Shown here piece after piece: positions 1 through 5,230 of a stretch of 5,230 nt of DNA; the stretch's first letter is position 1, and every line of letters begins with the position of its first letter. The stretch covers positions 1 through 5,230 of the forward strand of contig CAYYBI010000051.1 in the NCBI GenBank assembly GCA_964469835.1, read 5' to 3'. The position numbers were made by a program, and so were the translations under genes. A model generated the notes under the pieces. That model ran no database searches and was not told the origin of the DNA. It saw only the letters and a list, made by a program, of their open reading frames with translations. The DNA comes from JAOTYV01 sp964469835. GTDB lineage: Bacteria; Pseudomonadota; Alphaproteobacteria; UBA8366.

Positions 1-162
1 GGAGTCGCCGGACACCGCGAGCTGGCCCAGATGCATCAGGTGCCAGTCGGTGGCGCTGCCGTGTTCGGCGCTGTACTGGCACATCGGCGACACCACGATA
101 CGGTTCGCCAGTTCGAGCCCCCCCAGCGTAAGCGGCGAGAACAAGGCGCTTGTCTTTGTCAT
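1..162 (-). CDS. Old Yellow Enzyme family NADH:flavin oxidoreductase (N-terminus, partial)
   Basis: This is the first 54 codons of a flavin-dependent ene-reductase of the YqjM-like class, truncated by the left edge of the window. The protein begins MTKTSALFSPLTLGGLELAN and continues with the family's first FMN-binding block, NRIVVSPMCQYSA (residues 20-32). Cys28 and Tyr30 correspond to the redox-tuning Cys and the Tyr of the YqjM class. TDWHLMHLG follows at residues 38-46. The ATG at 160-162 gives the normal family N-terminus. It lies five bases after the stop of the upstream hydratase gene, so the two are probably co-transcribed and translationally coupled. Known members reduce C=C bonds of enones or unsaturated acyl-CoAs with NAD(P)H; beside an enoyl-CoA hydratase, a role in reducing an unsaturated catabolic intermediate is plausible but inferred. 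A 2,4-dienoyl-CoA reductase-like protein cannot be excluded because the rest of the gene is missing. Confidence 0.9.
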   Translation of the reverse strand, partial: MTKTSALFSPLTLGGLELANRIVVSPMCQYSAEHGSATDWHLMHLGQLAVSGDS

Positions 163-167
163 CCCGC

Positions 168-965
168 TCAGCCGCCGTCCCGGTCCTGCTCGATTTCCTT
201 CTCGGCCCGGCGGGCCCCGCGCTCGGCGGCGAATTCTTCCACCCCCTGCATCCATTCGGTGTCGGCAAGGCTGCGCTCCAGCGCCAGCATTTCGATCGCA
301 TGGCCGCGTTCGAAATCCGTATCGCCGCCCAGATCGATCGATTTCTTGATGAGCCGGAGCGCCAGCGCCTTGGAACCGCGCATCTGATCGGCCAGCGCCG
401 CAAGCTCCGCCTCGAACCGGTCTGCCGGCACCACGCGGTTCACGTAGCCGACGCGCAAGGCTTCGTCGGCCTCCATGAAGCGCGCGGTGAACAACAGCTC
501 CTTGGCGAGCGCCTTGCCCACATGGCGCGGCAGCCGCTGGGTCGCGCCGACCGAGCCGATCCGGCCCTCTGGATACATGAAGCGCGCGTCGTCACGGGCG
601 ATAATGAAATCGCAGGCCGTCGACATTTCCGCGCCGGCGCCGATACACGCGCCCTGCACGGCGGCGACGCTGGGCACGGCACAGTCGCTGACCGCCGCGA
701 AGGCCTTCGCGCCGAGCCGCCGGGCCCGGCGCAGCCACGCAACATCCTTGCCCTTGCGTTCGGTGACATCGGCGCCAGCGGAAAACAAAGGTCCCTCGGC
801 CCGCAACATCACCAGTTTCAGAGTCTCGTCGCGGTCAATCGCGTCATAAGCGGCGATGATGTCCTCCGCCATCTGCAGATTGAAGGCGTTGCGTTTGTCG
901 GGCCGGTTCATCCAGACCGTCGCCACGCCGTCATCGACGGTCAGCCGCACTGTCTCGAAGGTCAT
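168..965 (-). CDS. Enoyl-CoA hydratase/isomerase family protein
   Basis: This encodes a 265-residue crotonase-fold protein of normal length for the family. Landmarks in order are RPDKRNAFN (residues 21-29), the first oxyanion-hole loop FSAGAD (61-66), the second oxyanion-hole segment VQGACIGAGAEMSTACDF (103-120), and YPEGRIGSVGATQRLPR (131-147). Glu113 and Glu133 lie exactly 20 residues apart and match the two catalytic glutamates of mitochondrial enoyl-CoA hydratase (Glu144/Glu164). True hydration of a 2-enoyl-CoA is therefore likely, rather than only a crotonase-fold side reaction. I chose the ATG at 963-965 because MTFETVRLTVDDGVATV is a typical family N-terminus. A GTG six bases upstream (start 971) is preceded by AGGGA at good spacing, and an ATG at 986 follows AGGGAA; either could be the real start and would add 2 or 7 residues. 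The reading frame stays open to 1181, but that extension does not look like protein of this family. It is divergent from the acyl-CoA ligase and followed closely by the ene-reductase. Substrate unknown. Confidence 0.93.
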   Translation of the reverse strand: MTFETVRLTVDDGVATVWMNRPDKRNAFNLQMAEDIIAAYDAIDRDETLKLVMLRAEGPLFSAGADVTERKGKDVAWLRRARRLGAKAFAAVSDCAVPSVAAVQGACIGAGAEMSTACDFIIARDDARFMYPEGRIGSVGATQRLPRHVGKALAKELLFTARFMEADEALRVGYVNRVVPADRFEAELAALADQMRGSKALALRLIKKSIDLGGDTDFERGHAIEMLALERSLADTEWMQGVEEFAAERGARRAEKEIEQDRDGG

Positions 966-1109
966 TTCCACGGGCCTATCCCTCATCACTTGTTCGTTCC
1001 CTACTCCGTGTTTAGCGGATTCCATACCCGGCAGGCAAAGCCAGTACCCGTCACACCGCCGATCCGCCCTTGCCGTGCGTCCCGTTTTCCGCATCAATAT
1101 GATCGCCAG

Positions 1110-1124
1110 CCCGCACCGTGCGGG
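1110..1124. promoter_or_regulatory. Perfect 7-1-7 palindrome, candidate operator
   Basis: CCCGCAC at 1110-1116 is followed by one C (1117) and then GTGCGGG at 1118-1124, an exact inverted repeat of seven bases. It lies just upstream of the ligase start and its right arm runs into the GGAGG at 1123-1127. As DNA it could be the operator of a dimeric repressor such as a TetR- or GntR-type regulator. As RNA it could form a six-pair stem (CCCGCA/TGCGGG) with a CCG loop that hides part of the GGAGG. No regulator gene is in the window, so the function is a guess; the symmetry itself is directly visible. Confidence 0.4.
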
Positions 1125-1127
1125 AGG
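1123..1127 (+). promoter_or_regulatory. GGAGG Shine-Dalgarno, possibly serving a TTG start at 1135
   Basis: GGAGG is followed seven bases later by TTG at 1135-1137, in frame with the acyl-CoA ligase. That would begin the ligase six residues earlier ((M)SQDRSMAETPL). The ATG at 1153 has its own weaker AGGA at 1142-1145 with a seven-base spacer. Which start is used cannot be settled by inspection. Confidence 0.4.
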
Positions 1128-1152
1128 GGTGAAATTGTCACAGGACCGCAGC

Positions 1153-3114
1153 ATGGCCGAGACCCCATTGGACATCACCAAATACGATACCTTCCCGAAA
1201 CTGCTCGCCCATAATGCCGAGCGTTTCGCGGGCCGCCCGGCGATGCGCGAAAAGGACTACGGCATTTGGCAGAGCTGGAGTTGGGCCGAGGTCGCGACGG
1301 AAGTGCGCGCGCTCGCCTGCGGACTCGCCGCACGAGGATGCGGCCGCGGCGACAAGGTGGCGATCATCGGCGACAACCGCCCGCGCCTCTATTGGTCGAT
1401 GGTCGCAGCACAGGCGCTGGGCGCGGTTCCGGTGCCGATGTACCAGGATGCGGTGGCCGACGAGCTGCAATTCGTGCTCGACCACGCGGAAGCCCGATTT
1501 GCCGTGGTCGAGGATCAGGAACAGGTCGACAAGCTGCTCGAGATCAAGGAGCGCTGCCCGACATTGGAGGTGCTGATCTATGACGACGCGCGGGGCCTGC
1601 GCAATTATCCGCAGGATTTCGTCTGCGCCTATGAAACCGTGGTCGAGCAGGGCCGCGCCTACGACAGCGCCAATCCCGATTTCTATGACGCCGCGGTTGC
1701 GGGAAGCGTCGGGACCGACGTTTCGGTAATGCTCTATACCTCCGGCACGACGGGCCAGCCGAAAGGCGTGGTGCTCACCCACCGCAACATCATGGCGACC
1801 GCGCTGAACGCGGGCCGGGTCGACCGGCTCGATGAAACCGATGAAGCGCTCGCCTATCTGCCGATGGCCTGGGTCGGCGATCATATTTTCTCCTTCGGCC
1901 AGTCCTACACCGCCGGGTTGTGCGTCGCCTGCCCGGAATCCAGCGATACGGTCCTGAACGATGTCTGGGAGCTCGGGCCGAGCTACTTTTTTGCACCGCC
2001 CCGGATCTACGAGAACCTGATCACCACCGTGATGATCCGGATGGAGGATGCGGGCTGGCTGAAACGAAAGGCATTCCATTACTTCATGGGGCTGGCGCAG
2101 CGCGTCGGCGCCAGGATTCTTGAAAAGGCACCGGTGCCGTTCGGCGACCGGCTGCTCTATGCGATCGGCGATCTGCTGATTTACGGCCCGCTGCGCAACA
2201 GCCTCGGCATGAGCCGGGTGCGGCTGGCCTACACCGCCGGCGAGGCGATCGGGCCGGACATCTTCAATTTTTACCGCAGCATCGGGCTCAACCTGAAACA
2301 GCTCTACGGCATGACCGAGGCCAGCGTGTTCGTCACCATGCAACCGGACGCCGAGATCAAGGATGATTCGGTGGGCCGGCCGGCGCCCGAAGTCGAAATC
2401 AAGATCGCCGACAACGGCGAGGTGCTGTTCCGCAGCCCGGGCGTGTTCCAGGAGTATTACAAAAATCCGGAAGCGACCGCCGAGACGAAAACGCCGGATG
2501 GCTGGGTTCACACGGGCGACGCCGGCTTCGTCGACGATGACGGCCACCTGACGATCATCGACCGCGCCAAGGATGTGGGAAAGCTCACCCAAGGGGACTT
2601 GTTCGCGCCGAAATTCATCGAAAACAAACTGAAATTCTTCCCGCAGATCAAGGAGGCAGTGGCGTTCGGCGACGGCCAGGACTTCGTCGCCGCGTTTATC
2701 AATATCGATCACGAGGCGGTCGGCGATTGGGCCGAGCGTCACGGCATCCCCTATGCCAGCTACCAGGAACTCGCCACCCATGACGCGGTCCGCCAGCTGA
2801 TCCTGGAGAAGGTCGCGGAGGTCAACGCCGATCTGGCGCAGGAACCGCGGCTCGCCGGCACGCAGATCCGGCGGTTCCTGATCCTGCATAAGGAGCTCGA
2901 CGCGGATGACGGCGAACTCACCCGTACCCGCAAGGTGCGCCGGCGCATCGTCGCGGAAAAATACGGTGTGCTGGTCGACGCGCTCTATTCCGGCGCGGAT
3001 CAATGCCATATCGAGACGCAGGTCACCTTCGAGGACGGCCGCACCGGCGTGATCGAAGCGGAAATCCAGATCGACACCGTGCCCGAGTCCGTGCCGGTCC
3101 AGGCAGCGGCATAG
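1153..3114 (+). CDS. AMP-forming long-chain-type acyl-CoA synthetase/ligase
   Basis: This 653-residue member of the ANL (adenylate-forming) superfamily resembles bacterial long-chain acyl-CoA synthetases. It activates a carboxylic acid to an acyl-adenylate and then to the CoA thioester, in the cytoplasm. Visible motifs are the phosphate-binding loop YTSGTTGQPKGV (195-206), the adenine-side motif LYGMTEAS (384-391), the hinge-proximal block GWVHTGDAGFVDDDGHLTIIDRAKD (450-474; Asp456 contacts the ribose in relatives, Arg471 conserved), and the C-terminal domain segment APKFIENKLK (485-494). ELTRTRKVRR (588-597) has Lys594 near where the catalytic lysine of the family lies. About 40 residues after the usual EKYGVLVDALY block form an acidic tail (HIETQVTFEDGRTGVIEAEI). 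The start is the ATG at 1153 with AGGA upstream; an upstream TTG is possible. The SDR gene follows after 34 bases, so they are probably co-transcribed. Ligases of this kind commonly sit next to branched-chain amino-acid-type ABC transporters, as here. Substrate undetermined; fatty, alicyclic and aromatic acids are all possible. Confidence 0.95.
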   Translation: MAETPLDITKYDTFPKLLAHNAERFAGRPAMREKDYGIWQSWSWAEVATEVRALACGLAARGCGRGDKVAIIGDNRPRLYWSMVAAQALGAVPVPMYQDAVADELQFVLDHAEARFAVVEDQEQVDKLLEIKERCPTLEVLIYDDARGLRNYPQDFVCAYETVVEQGRAYDSANPDFYDAAVAGSVGTDVSVMLYTSGTTGQPKGVVLTHRNIMATALNAGRVDRLDETDEALAYLPMAWVGDHIFSFGQSYTAGLCVACPESSDTVLNDVWELGPSYFFAPPRIYENLITTVMIRMEDAGWLKRKAFHYFMGLAQRVGARILEKAPVPFGDRLLYAIGDLLIYGPLRNSLGMSRVRLAYTAGEAIGPDIFNFYRSIGLNLKQLYGMTEASVFVTMQPDAEIKDDSVGRPAPEVEIKIADNGEVLFRSPGVFQEYYKNPEATAETKTPDGWVHTGDAGFVDDDGHLTIIDRAKDVGKLTQGDLFAPKFIENKLKFFPQIKEAVAFGDGQDFVAAFINIDHEAVGDWAERHGIPYASYQELATHDAVRQLILEKVAEVNADLAQEPRLAGTQIRRFLILHKELDADDGELTRTRKVRRRIVAEKYGVLVDALYSGADQCHIETQVTFEDGRTGVIEAEIQIDTVPESVPVQAAA

Positions 3115-3135
3115 ACGGTAGCGAAAGCCTGAGGC

Positions 3136-3141
3136 AGGAGG
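3136..3141 (+). promoter_or_regulatory. Consensus Shine-Dalgarno AGGAGG for the SDR gene
   Basis: AGGAGG with a seven-base spacer precedes the GTG at 3149-3151. It decides in favour of this GTG as the start, since the dinucleotide-binding fold begins right after it (MKRIIVTGGSG). Confidence 0.8.
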
Positions 3142-3148
3142 TGCCAGC

Positions 3149-4021
3149 GTGAAACGGATCATCGTCACCGGCGGCAGCGGCAAGGTCGGACGTGCGACGG
3201 TGCGCGACCTGACCGAGCACGGCTACACGGTGGTCGCCAACCTGGACATCGCGCCATCCTCCGACACCATTGCACCTTTCGTTCACACCGACCTGACCGA
3301 TTTCGGCGAAACAATCGACGCCTTTCTCTCGATCAACAAGATCCATGACGGGGCCGATGCGGTGGTTCATCTGGCCGCGGTTCCGGGACAGGGCCGCCGG
3401 CCGGACAGCGCGACCTTCGCGATCAACACGCTCAGCACGTACAACGCATTCTCGGCGGCGGCCAAGCTCGGCATGAAGCGCGTGGTCTGGGCGTCGAGCG
3501 AAACGCTGCTCGGCCTGCCCTTCGATCGCGAGCCGCCGGGCTATGCGCCGCTCGACGAAGACCTGCCGCCGCGGCCGAATTCCAGCTATGCGCTGGCCAA
3601 GGCCTGCGGCGAGGAAATGGCGCGGCACTTCAGCCGCTGGCATCCCGACATTCCCTTTATCGGACTGCGCTTTTCCAATGTCATGGAACCGCATGATTAC
3701 GCAAGTTTTGCGTCCTGGCAGGACGACCCGTCGGTGCGCAAACGCAATCTGTGGGGCTATGTCGACGCGCGCGACTGCGCACAGGCCTGTCGGCTCGCGC
3801 TCGAGGCGGACATCGCCGGCGCCGAGAACTTCGTGATCGCCGCCGCCGACACGGTGATGGCCCGCGCCAACAGCGCACTCATGGCCGACGCCTATCCCGG
3901 CGTCGAAATCCGCGGTGCGGTCGGCGACACCGAAACCCTGGAGTCGAATGAAAAGGCCAAGCGCCTGCTGGGCTACGCGCCGAAATATTCCTGGCGCGAC
4001 GGCAGCGGCGAGAAGATTTAG
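3149..4021 (+). CDS. NAD-dependent epimerase/dehydratase family protein (extended SDR)
   Basis: This 290-residue Rossmann-fold oxidoreductase begins MKRIIVTGGSGKVGRAT, with the extended-SDR glycine motif G8-x-x-G11-x-x-G14. Asp33 at the end of the second strand (NLDIAP) favours NAD over NADP. VVHLAAVPG (72-80) is the typical strand-4 motif. The catalytic set appears complete: Ser116/Ser117 in VVWASSE, and Tyr147-x-x-x-Lys151 in SSYALAK. WGYVDARDCAQACRLALEA (202-220) matches the C-terminal region of sugar or uronate dehydrogenase-like members. Start GTG 3149 is fixed by a consensus Shine-Dalgarno. It lies 34 bases after the ligase and before the transporter ATPase. An SDR of this type is not a fixed part of ligase-liv clusters; it might oxidise or reduce a hydroxyl or keto group of the substrate, but the reaction is unknown. 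Epimerase, dehydratase or dehydrogenase activity cannot be told apart by motif. Confidence 0.92.
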   Translation: MKRIIVTGGSGKVGRATVRDLTEHGYTVVANLDIAPSSDTIAPFVHTDLTDFGETIDAFLSINKIHDGADAVVHLAAVPGQGRRPDSATFAINTLSTYNAFSAAAKLGMKRVVWASSETLLGLPFDREPPGYAPLDEDLPPRPNSSYALAKACGEEMARHFSRWHPDIPFIGLRFSNVMEPHDYASFASWQDDPSVRKRNLWGYVDARDCAQACRLALEADIAGAENFVIAAADTVMARANSALMADAYPGVEIRGAVGDTETLESNEKAKRLLGYAPKYSWRDGSGEKI

Positions 4022-4136
4022 AGTCAACGCGCTTGTGAACCCTTCACGCTTGCTATTCACTTGAGCGAACCACACAAGTCGAAGATCCCGAAAACGGGAC
4101 GATAAGAAAAACAATGAAACAAACAGGGAGTGCACG
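4022..4136. promoter_or_regulatory. Intergenic region before livG, with short inverted repeats
   Basis: This is 115 bases without a credible gene and less GC-rich than its surroundings, especially the A-rich stretch 4101-4124. It holds two small inverted repeats: GTGAA-CCC-TTCAC (4035-4047), with a further TTCAC at 4056-4060, and TCCCG-AAAA-CGGGA (4086-4099). Neither hairpin is followed by a T-run, so I do not call a terminator. A weak -35/-10 pair (TTGTGA 4033-4038, TATTCA 4054-4059, 15-base spacer) may exist. The size of the gap compared with the 34-base gap upstream suggests that livG could have its own promoter. Confidence 0.4.
4125..4130 (+). promoter_or_regulatory. Shine-Dalgarno AGGGAG before the 27-codon ORF
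   Basis: AGGGAG lies six bases upstream of the GTG at 4137, a good ribosome-binding distance. It is too close to serve the in-frame GTG at 4130, and 80 bases from the livG start at 4217. It therefore supports either the small ORF or a start that I have not placed correctly. Confidence 0.45.
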
Positions 4137-4220
4137 GTGAGCGATCACCGAGTCCGCCTCCGAACGACACGAATGTTGCAGGGCAAGGCCCGCCAATTGC
4201 GGGAGCGCGCGCGGCTGTGA
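4137..4220 (+). CDS. Possible 27-residue basic leader peptide overlapping the livG start
   Basis: A GTG at 4137 with a good Shine-Dalgarno opens a 27-codon frame (MSDHRVRLRTTRMLQGKARQ, then LRERARL) containing eight arginines. Its TGA at 4218-4220 overlaps the livG GTG at 4217 as GTGA, the classical arrangement for translational coupling. I recognise no family. It might be a coupling leader, a remnant of a livG N-terminus shifted by an indel, or chance; arginine-rich frames are common in GC-rich DNA. Conservation of the frame in relatives would be needed to call it a gene. Confidence 0.3.
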   Translation: MSDHRVRLRTTRMLQGKARQLRERARL

Positions 4221-5230
4221 CATCGCCGGACACGACATCTGCCCAGGACGGCGCAGGCACCGAAGCCGCACCGGGCGCACGCGCGGACCGGCGCACCATT
4301 GGCGGCGAGTTGCTGTCGGTCGACGATATCTCGCTCAGCTTCGGCGGCGTCACGGCGCTGTCACATGTCAGCTTCGACATCCGGGAGGGCGAAGTCCGCG
4401 CCATCATCGGGCCGAACGGCGCCGGCAAATCCTCCATGCTCAACGTCATCAACGGCTTCTATCATCCCGATACCGGGGCGATCACCTACAAGGGACAGAC
4501 CCGCAAGGAAATGCGGCCGGACCAGGCGGCCCGCCAGGGTATCGCCCGCACCTTCCAGAACATCGCGCTGTTTCACGGCATGTCGACGCTCGACAACATC
4601 ATGACCGGACGCAATACCAAGATGCACCGGAATTTCCTGTGGCAGGCTTTGCATGTCGGACCGGCGCGCCGGGAGGAGCTGGCGCATCGGGAAAAGGTCG
4701 AGGAAATCATCGATTTCCTGGAAATCCAATCGATCCGCAAGACGCCGGTCGGCCGCCTGCCCTATGGGTTGCAGAAGCGCGTCGAACTGGCCCGGGCGCT
4801 CGCCGCCGAGCCGGATCTGCTACTGCTCGACGAGCCGATGGCCGGCATGAACTCGGAAGAAAAAGAAGACATGTGCCGCTTCGTCCTCGACGTGAACGAG
4901 GAGTTCGGCACCACCATCGCCTTAATCGAGCATGACATGAGCGTGGTGATGGATATCTCCGATCGCGTCCTCGTGCTCGATTACGGCGTCAAGATCGCCG
5001 ACGGCACCCCCGATACGGTCCGCGGCAATCAACAAGTCATCGACGCTCTTAACGCCGGCCTCACCATTGAGCTGACGGCAATCAATCAGTATTTTATCTG
5101 CTCCAAAATGTGCAAGGACTGGGGTCTCAATGATCTCGCCAAGCATTTCTACGATGAGTCTATCGAAGAAATGAAGCACGCGGACGAAGTGATTGATCGC
5201 ATTCTCTATCTTGACGGTGTGCCTGAGATC
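4217..5230 (+). CDS. livG: LivG-type ABC transporter ATPase, in frame with bacterioferritin at its 3' end (no stop in window)
   Basis: Residues 1-277 form an ABC ATPase of the branched-chain amino-acid uptake family (LivG), the cytoplasmic motor of an importer. After a 30-residue polar, Ala-rich leader come the A-loop region ELLSVDDISLSFGGVTAL (31-48), Walker A GPNGAGKS (65-72), Q-loop Gln114, signature LPYGLQKRVELARAL (181-195; the LivG-type variant of LSGGQ), Walker B LLLLDEP (201-207, Glu206) and switch His239 (IEHDM). The C-terminus DRVLVLDYGVKIADGTP aligns with LivG up to GNQQVIDA (270-277), where LivG proteins usually end within a few residues as AYLG. Here the frame continues into bacterioferritin (listed separately) and reaches the window edge, giving 338 codons. 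Start GTG 4217 has GGGAG 11 bases upstream; an in-frame GTG at 4130 lacks a spaced Shine-Dalgarno. The livH, livM and livF genes normally expected next are absent because of the junction. I regard the ATPase as real and the fusion as doubtful. Confidence 0.85.
   Translation, partial: MTSPDTTSAQDGAGTEAAPGARADRRTIGGELLSVDDISLSFGGVTALSHVSFDIREGEVRAIIGPNGAGKSSMLNVINGFYHPDTGAITYKGQTRKEMRPDQAARQGIARTFQNIALFHGMSTLDNIMTGRNTKMHRNFLWQALHVGPARREELAHREKVEEIIDFLEIQSIRKTPVGRLPYGLQKRVELARALAAEPDLLLLDEPMAGMNSEEKEDMCRFVLDVNEEFGTTIALIEHDMSVVMDISDRVLVLDYGVKIADGTPDTVRGNQQVIDALNAGLTIELTAINQYFICSKMCKDWGLNDLAKHFYDESIEEMKHADEVIDRILYLDGVPEI
5024..5047. other. LivG/bacterioferritin crossover segment
   Basis: Eight codons for GNQQVIDA are compatible with both parents: LivG C-termini of the form (V/I)RxNxxVIxAYLG and bacterioferritin N-termini of the form MKGxxxVIxxLN. 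Left of it everything is LivG; right of it everything is bacterioferritin. The segment is about as long as a short assembly k-mer, which is why an artefactual join is suspected. Confidence 0.75.
5024..5230 (+). CDS. bfr: Bacterioferritin N-terminal half, joined in frame to LivG (partial)
   Basis: These 69 codons align without gaps to residues 3-71 of E. coli bacterioferritin, the haem-containing iron-storage ferritin (24 subunits, family length about 155-160). Seen directly are ELTAINQYF, KDWGL, DESIEEMKHAD and DRILYLDG. Counted as E. coli positions, the ferroxidase ligands Glu18, Glu51 and His54, the conserved Tyr25 and Glu47, and the haem-ligand Met52 are all present. The C-terminal ligands lie beyond the window. 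The normal MKG start is absent: the codons before GGC are GTC CGC, as expected for LivG (TVRG). There is no start codon or ribosome-binding site of its own. Third-position GC is lower than in the LivG part. The protein identity is clear. Its attachment to LivG most likely reflects a chimeric join, and a free bfr gene probably exists elsewhere. Confidence 0.85.

Larger units (their letters stand above)
966..1152. promoter_or_regulatory. Divergent intergenic region between hydratase and acyl-CoA ligase
   Basis: These bases separate the leftward hydratase/ene-reductase pair from the rightward ligase and must carry promoters for both directions, assuming no longer start is used. Candidate boxes are weak: TTGCCG at 1071-1076 with CAATAT at 1095-1100 (18-base spacer) for the rightward direction, and TATGAT at 1098-1103 without a well-placed -35 partner. 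I see no convincing leftward sigma-70 promoter. The notable element is the palindrome at 1110-1124, listed separately. Shared control of the two gene sets from this region is inferred from the arrangement only. Confidence 0.5.

Noticed and set aside
118..124. Seven-C run in the ene-reductase gene as a phase-variation tract
   Set aside because: It encodes Leu-Gly-Gly in a normal family context and is short for GC-rich DNA; there is no sign of frame disruption.
856..1152. Upstream extension of the ligase frame
   Set aside because: It overlaps the divergent hydratase gene and does not resemble a ligase N-terminus; ATG 1153 (or TTG 1135) gives the family start.
966..1181. Upstream extension of the hydratase frame
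   Set aside because: The extra residues are unlike crotonase N-termini and would overlap the ligase start; only the short extensions to 971 or 986 are plausible.
1138..3183. Long open frame on the minus strand across the acyl-CoA ligase
   Set aside because: It is the antisense shadow of a clear ligase gene in GC-rich DNA; its translation has no recognisable motifs and is full of short repetitive His/Arg/Asp runs.
4086..4099. TCCCG-AAAA-CGGGA hairpin as a terminator
   Set aside because: The stem is only five pairs and no T-run follows on either strand.
3023..4135. Long open frame on the minus strand across the SDR gene
   Set aside because: It is antisense to a complete SDR with all motifs, and its own translation has no recognisable domain.
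1..5230. CRISPR array, tRNA or rRNA genes, insertion sequences, or a defence system
   Set aside because: I saw no regularly spaced repeats, cloverleaf-like or rRNA-like sequence, transposase, terminal inverted repeats, or defence-gene motifs on either strand.

Overview
The window is GC-rich with strong G/C preference at third codon positions. Its gene content (enoyl-CoA hydratase, Old Yellow Enzyme, long-chain-type acyl-CoA ligase, branched-chain amino-acid-type ABC transporter ATPase) suggests a proteobacterium, probably an alphaproteobacterium. That assignment is inferred from protein style and gene order, not from a marker gene.

Layout: a leftward pair occupies 1-965. It consists of an enoyl-CoA hydratase/isomerase with both catalytic glutamates (168-965), followed five bases later by the first 54 codons of a YqjM-like flavin ene-reductase that runs off the left edge (1-162). 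A divergent regulatory region of about 190 bp (966-1152) contains a perfect 7-1-7 palindrome beside a strong Shine-Dalgarno sequence. The rightward genes then follow: an AMP-forming acyl-CoA synthetase of 653 residues (1153-3114), an extended-SDR NAD-dependent epimerase/dehydratase (3149-4021), a non-coding stretch of about 115 bp, a possible 27-codon leader ORF (4137-4220), and a LivG-type ABC transporter ATPase (from 4217).

Read together, the hydratase, ene-reductase, ligase and LivG look like a module for import, CoA activation and beta-oxidation-like breakdown of a carboxylic acid. The substrate cannot be read from the sequence. The usual order in such clusters is ligase, then livG, then livH/livM, a binding protein and livF.

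The most striking feature is at the right end. A few residues before its expected C-terminus, the LivG frame passes without a stop into the N-terminal half of bacterioferritin (5024-5230), with its ferroxidase and haem ligands intact. The crossover lies in the octapeptide GNQQVIDA, which fits both a LivG C-terminus and a bacterioferritin N-terminus, and third-position GC falls right after it. The most economical explanation is a chimeric join through a short shared sequence, probably an assembly artefact and less likely a recombination, rather than a functional transporter-ferritin fusion. I see no CRISPR, tRNA, rRNA, insertion sequence or defence system here.
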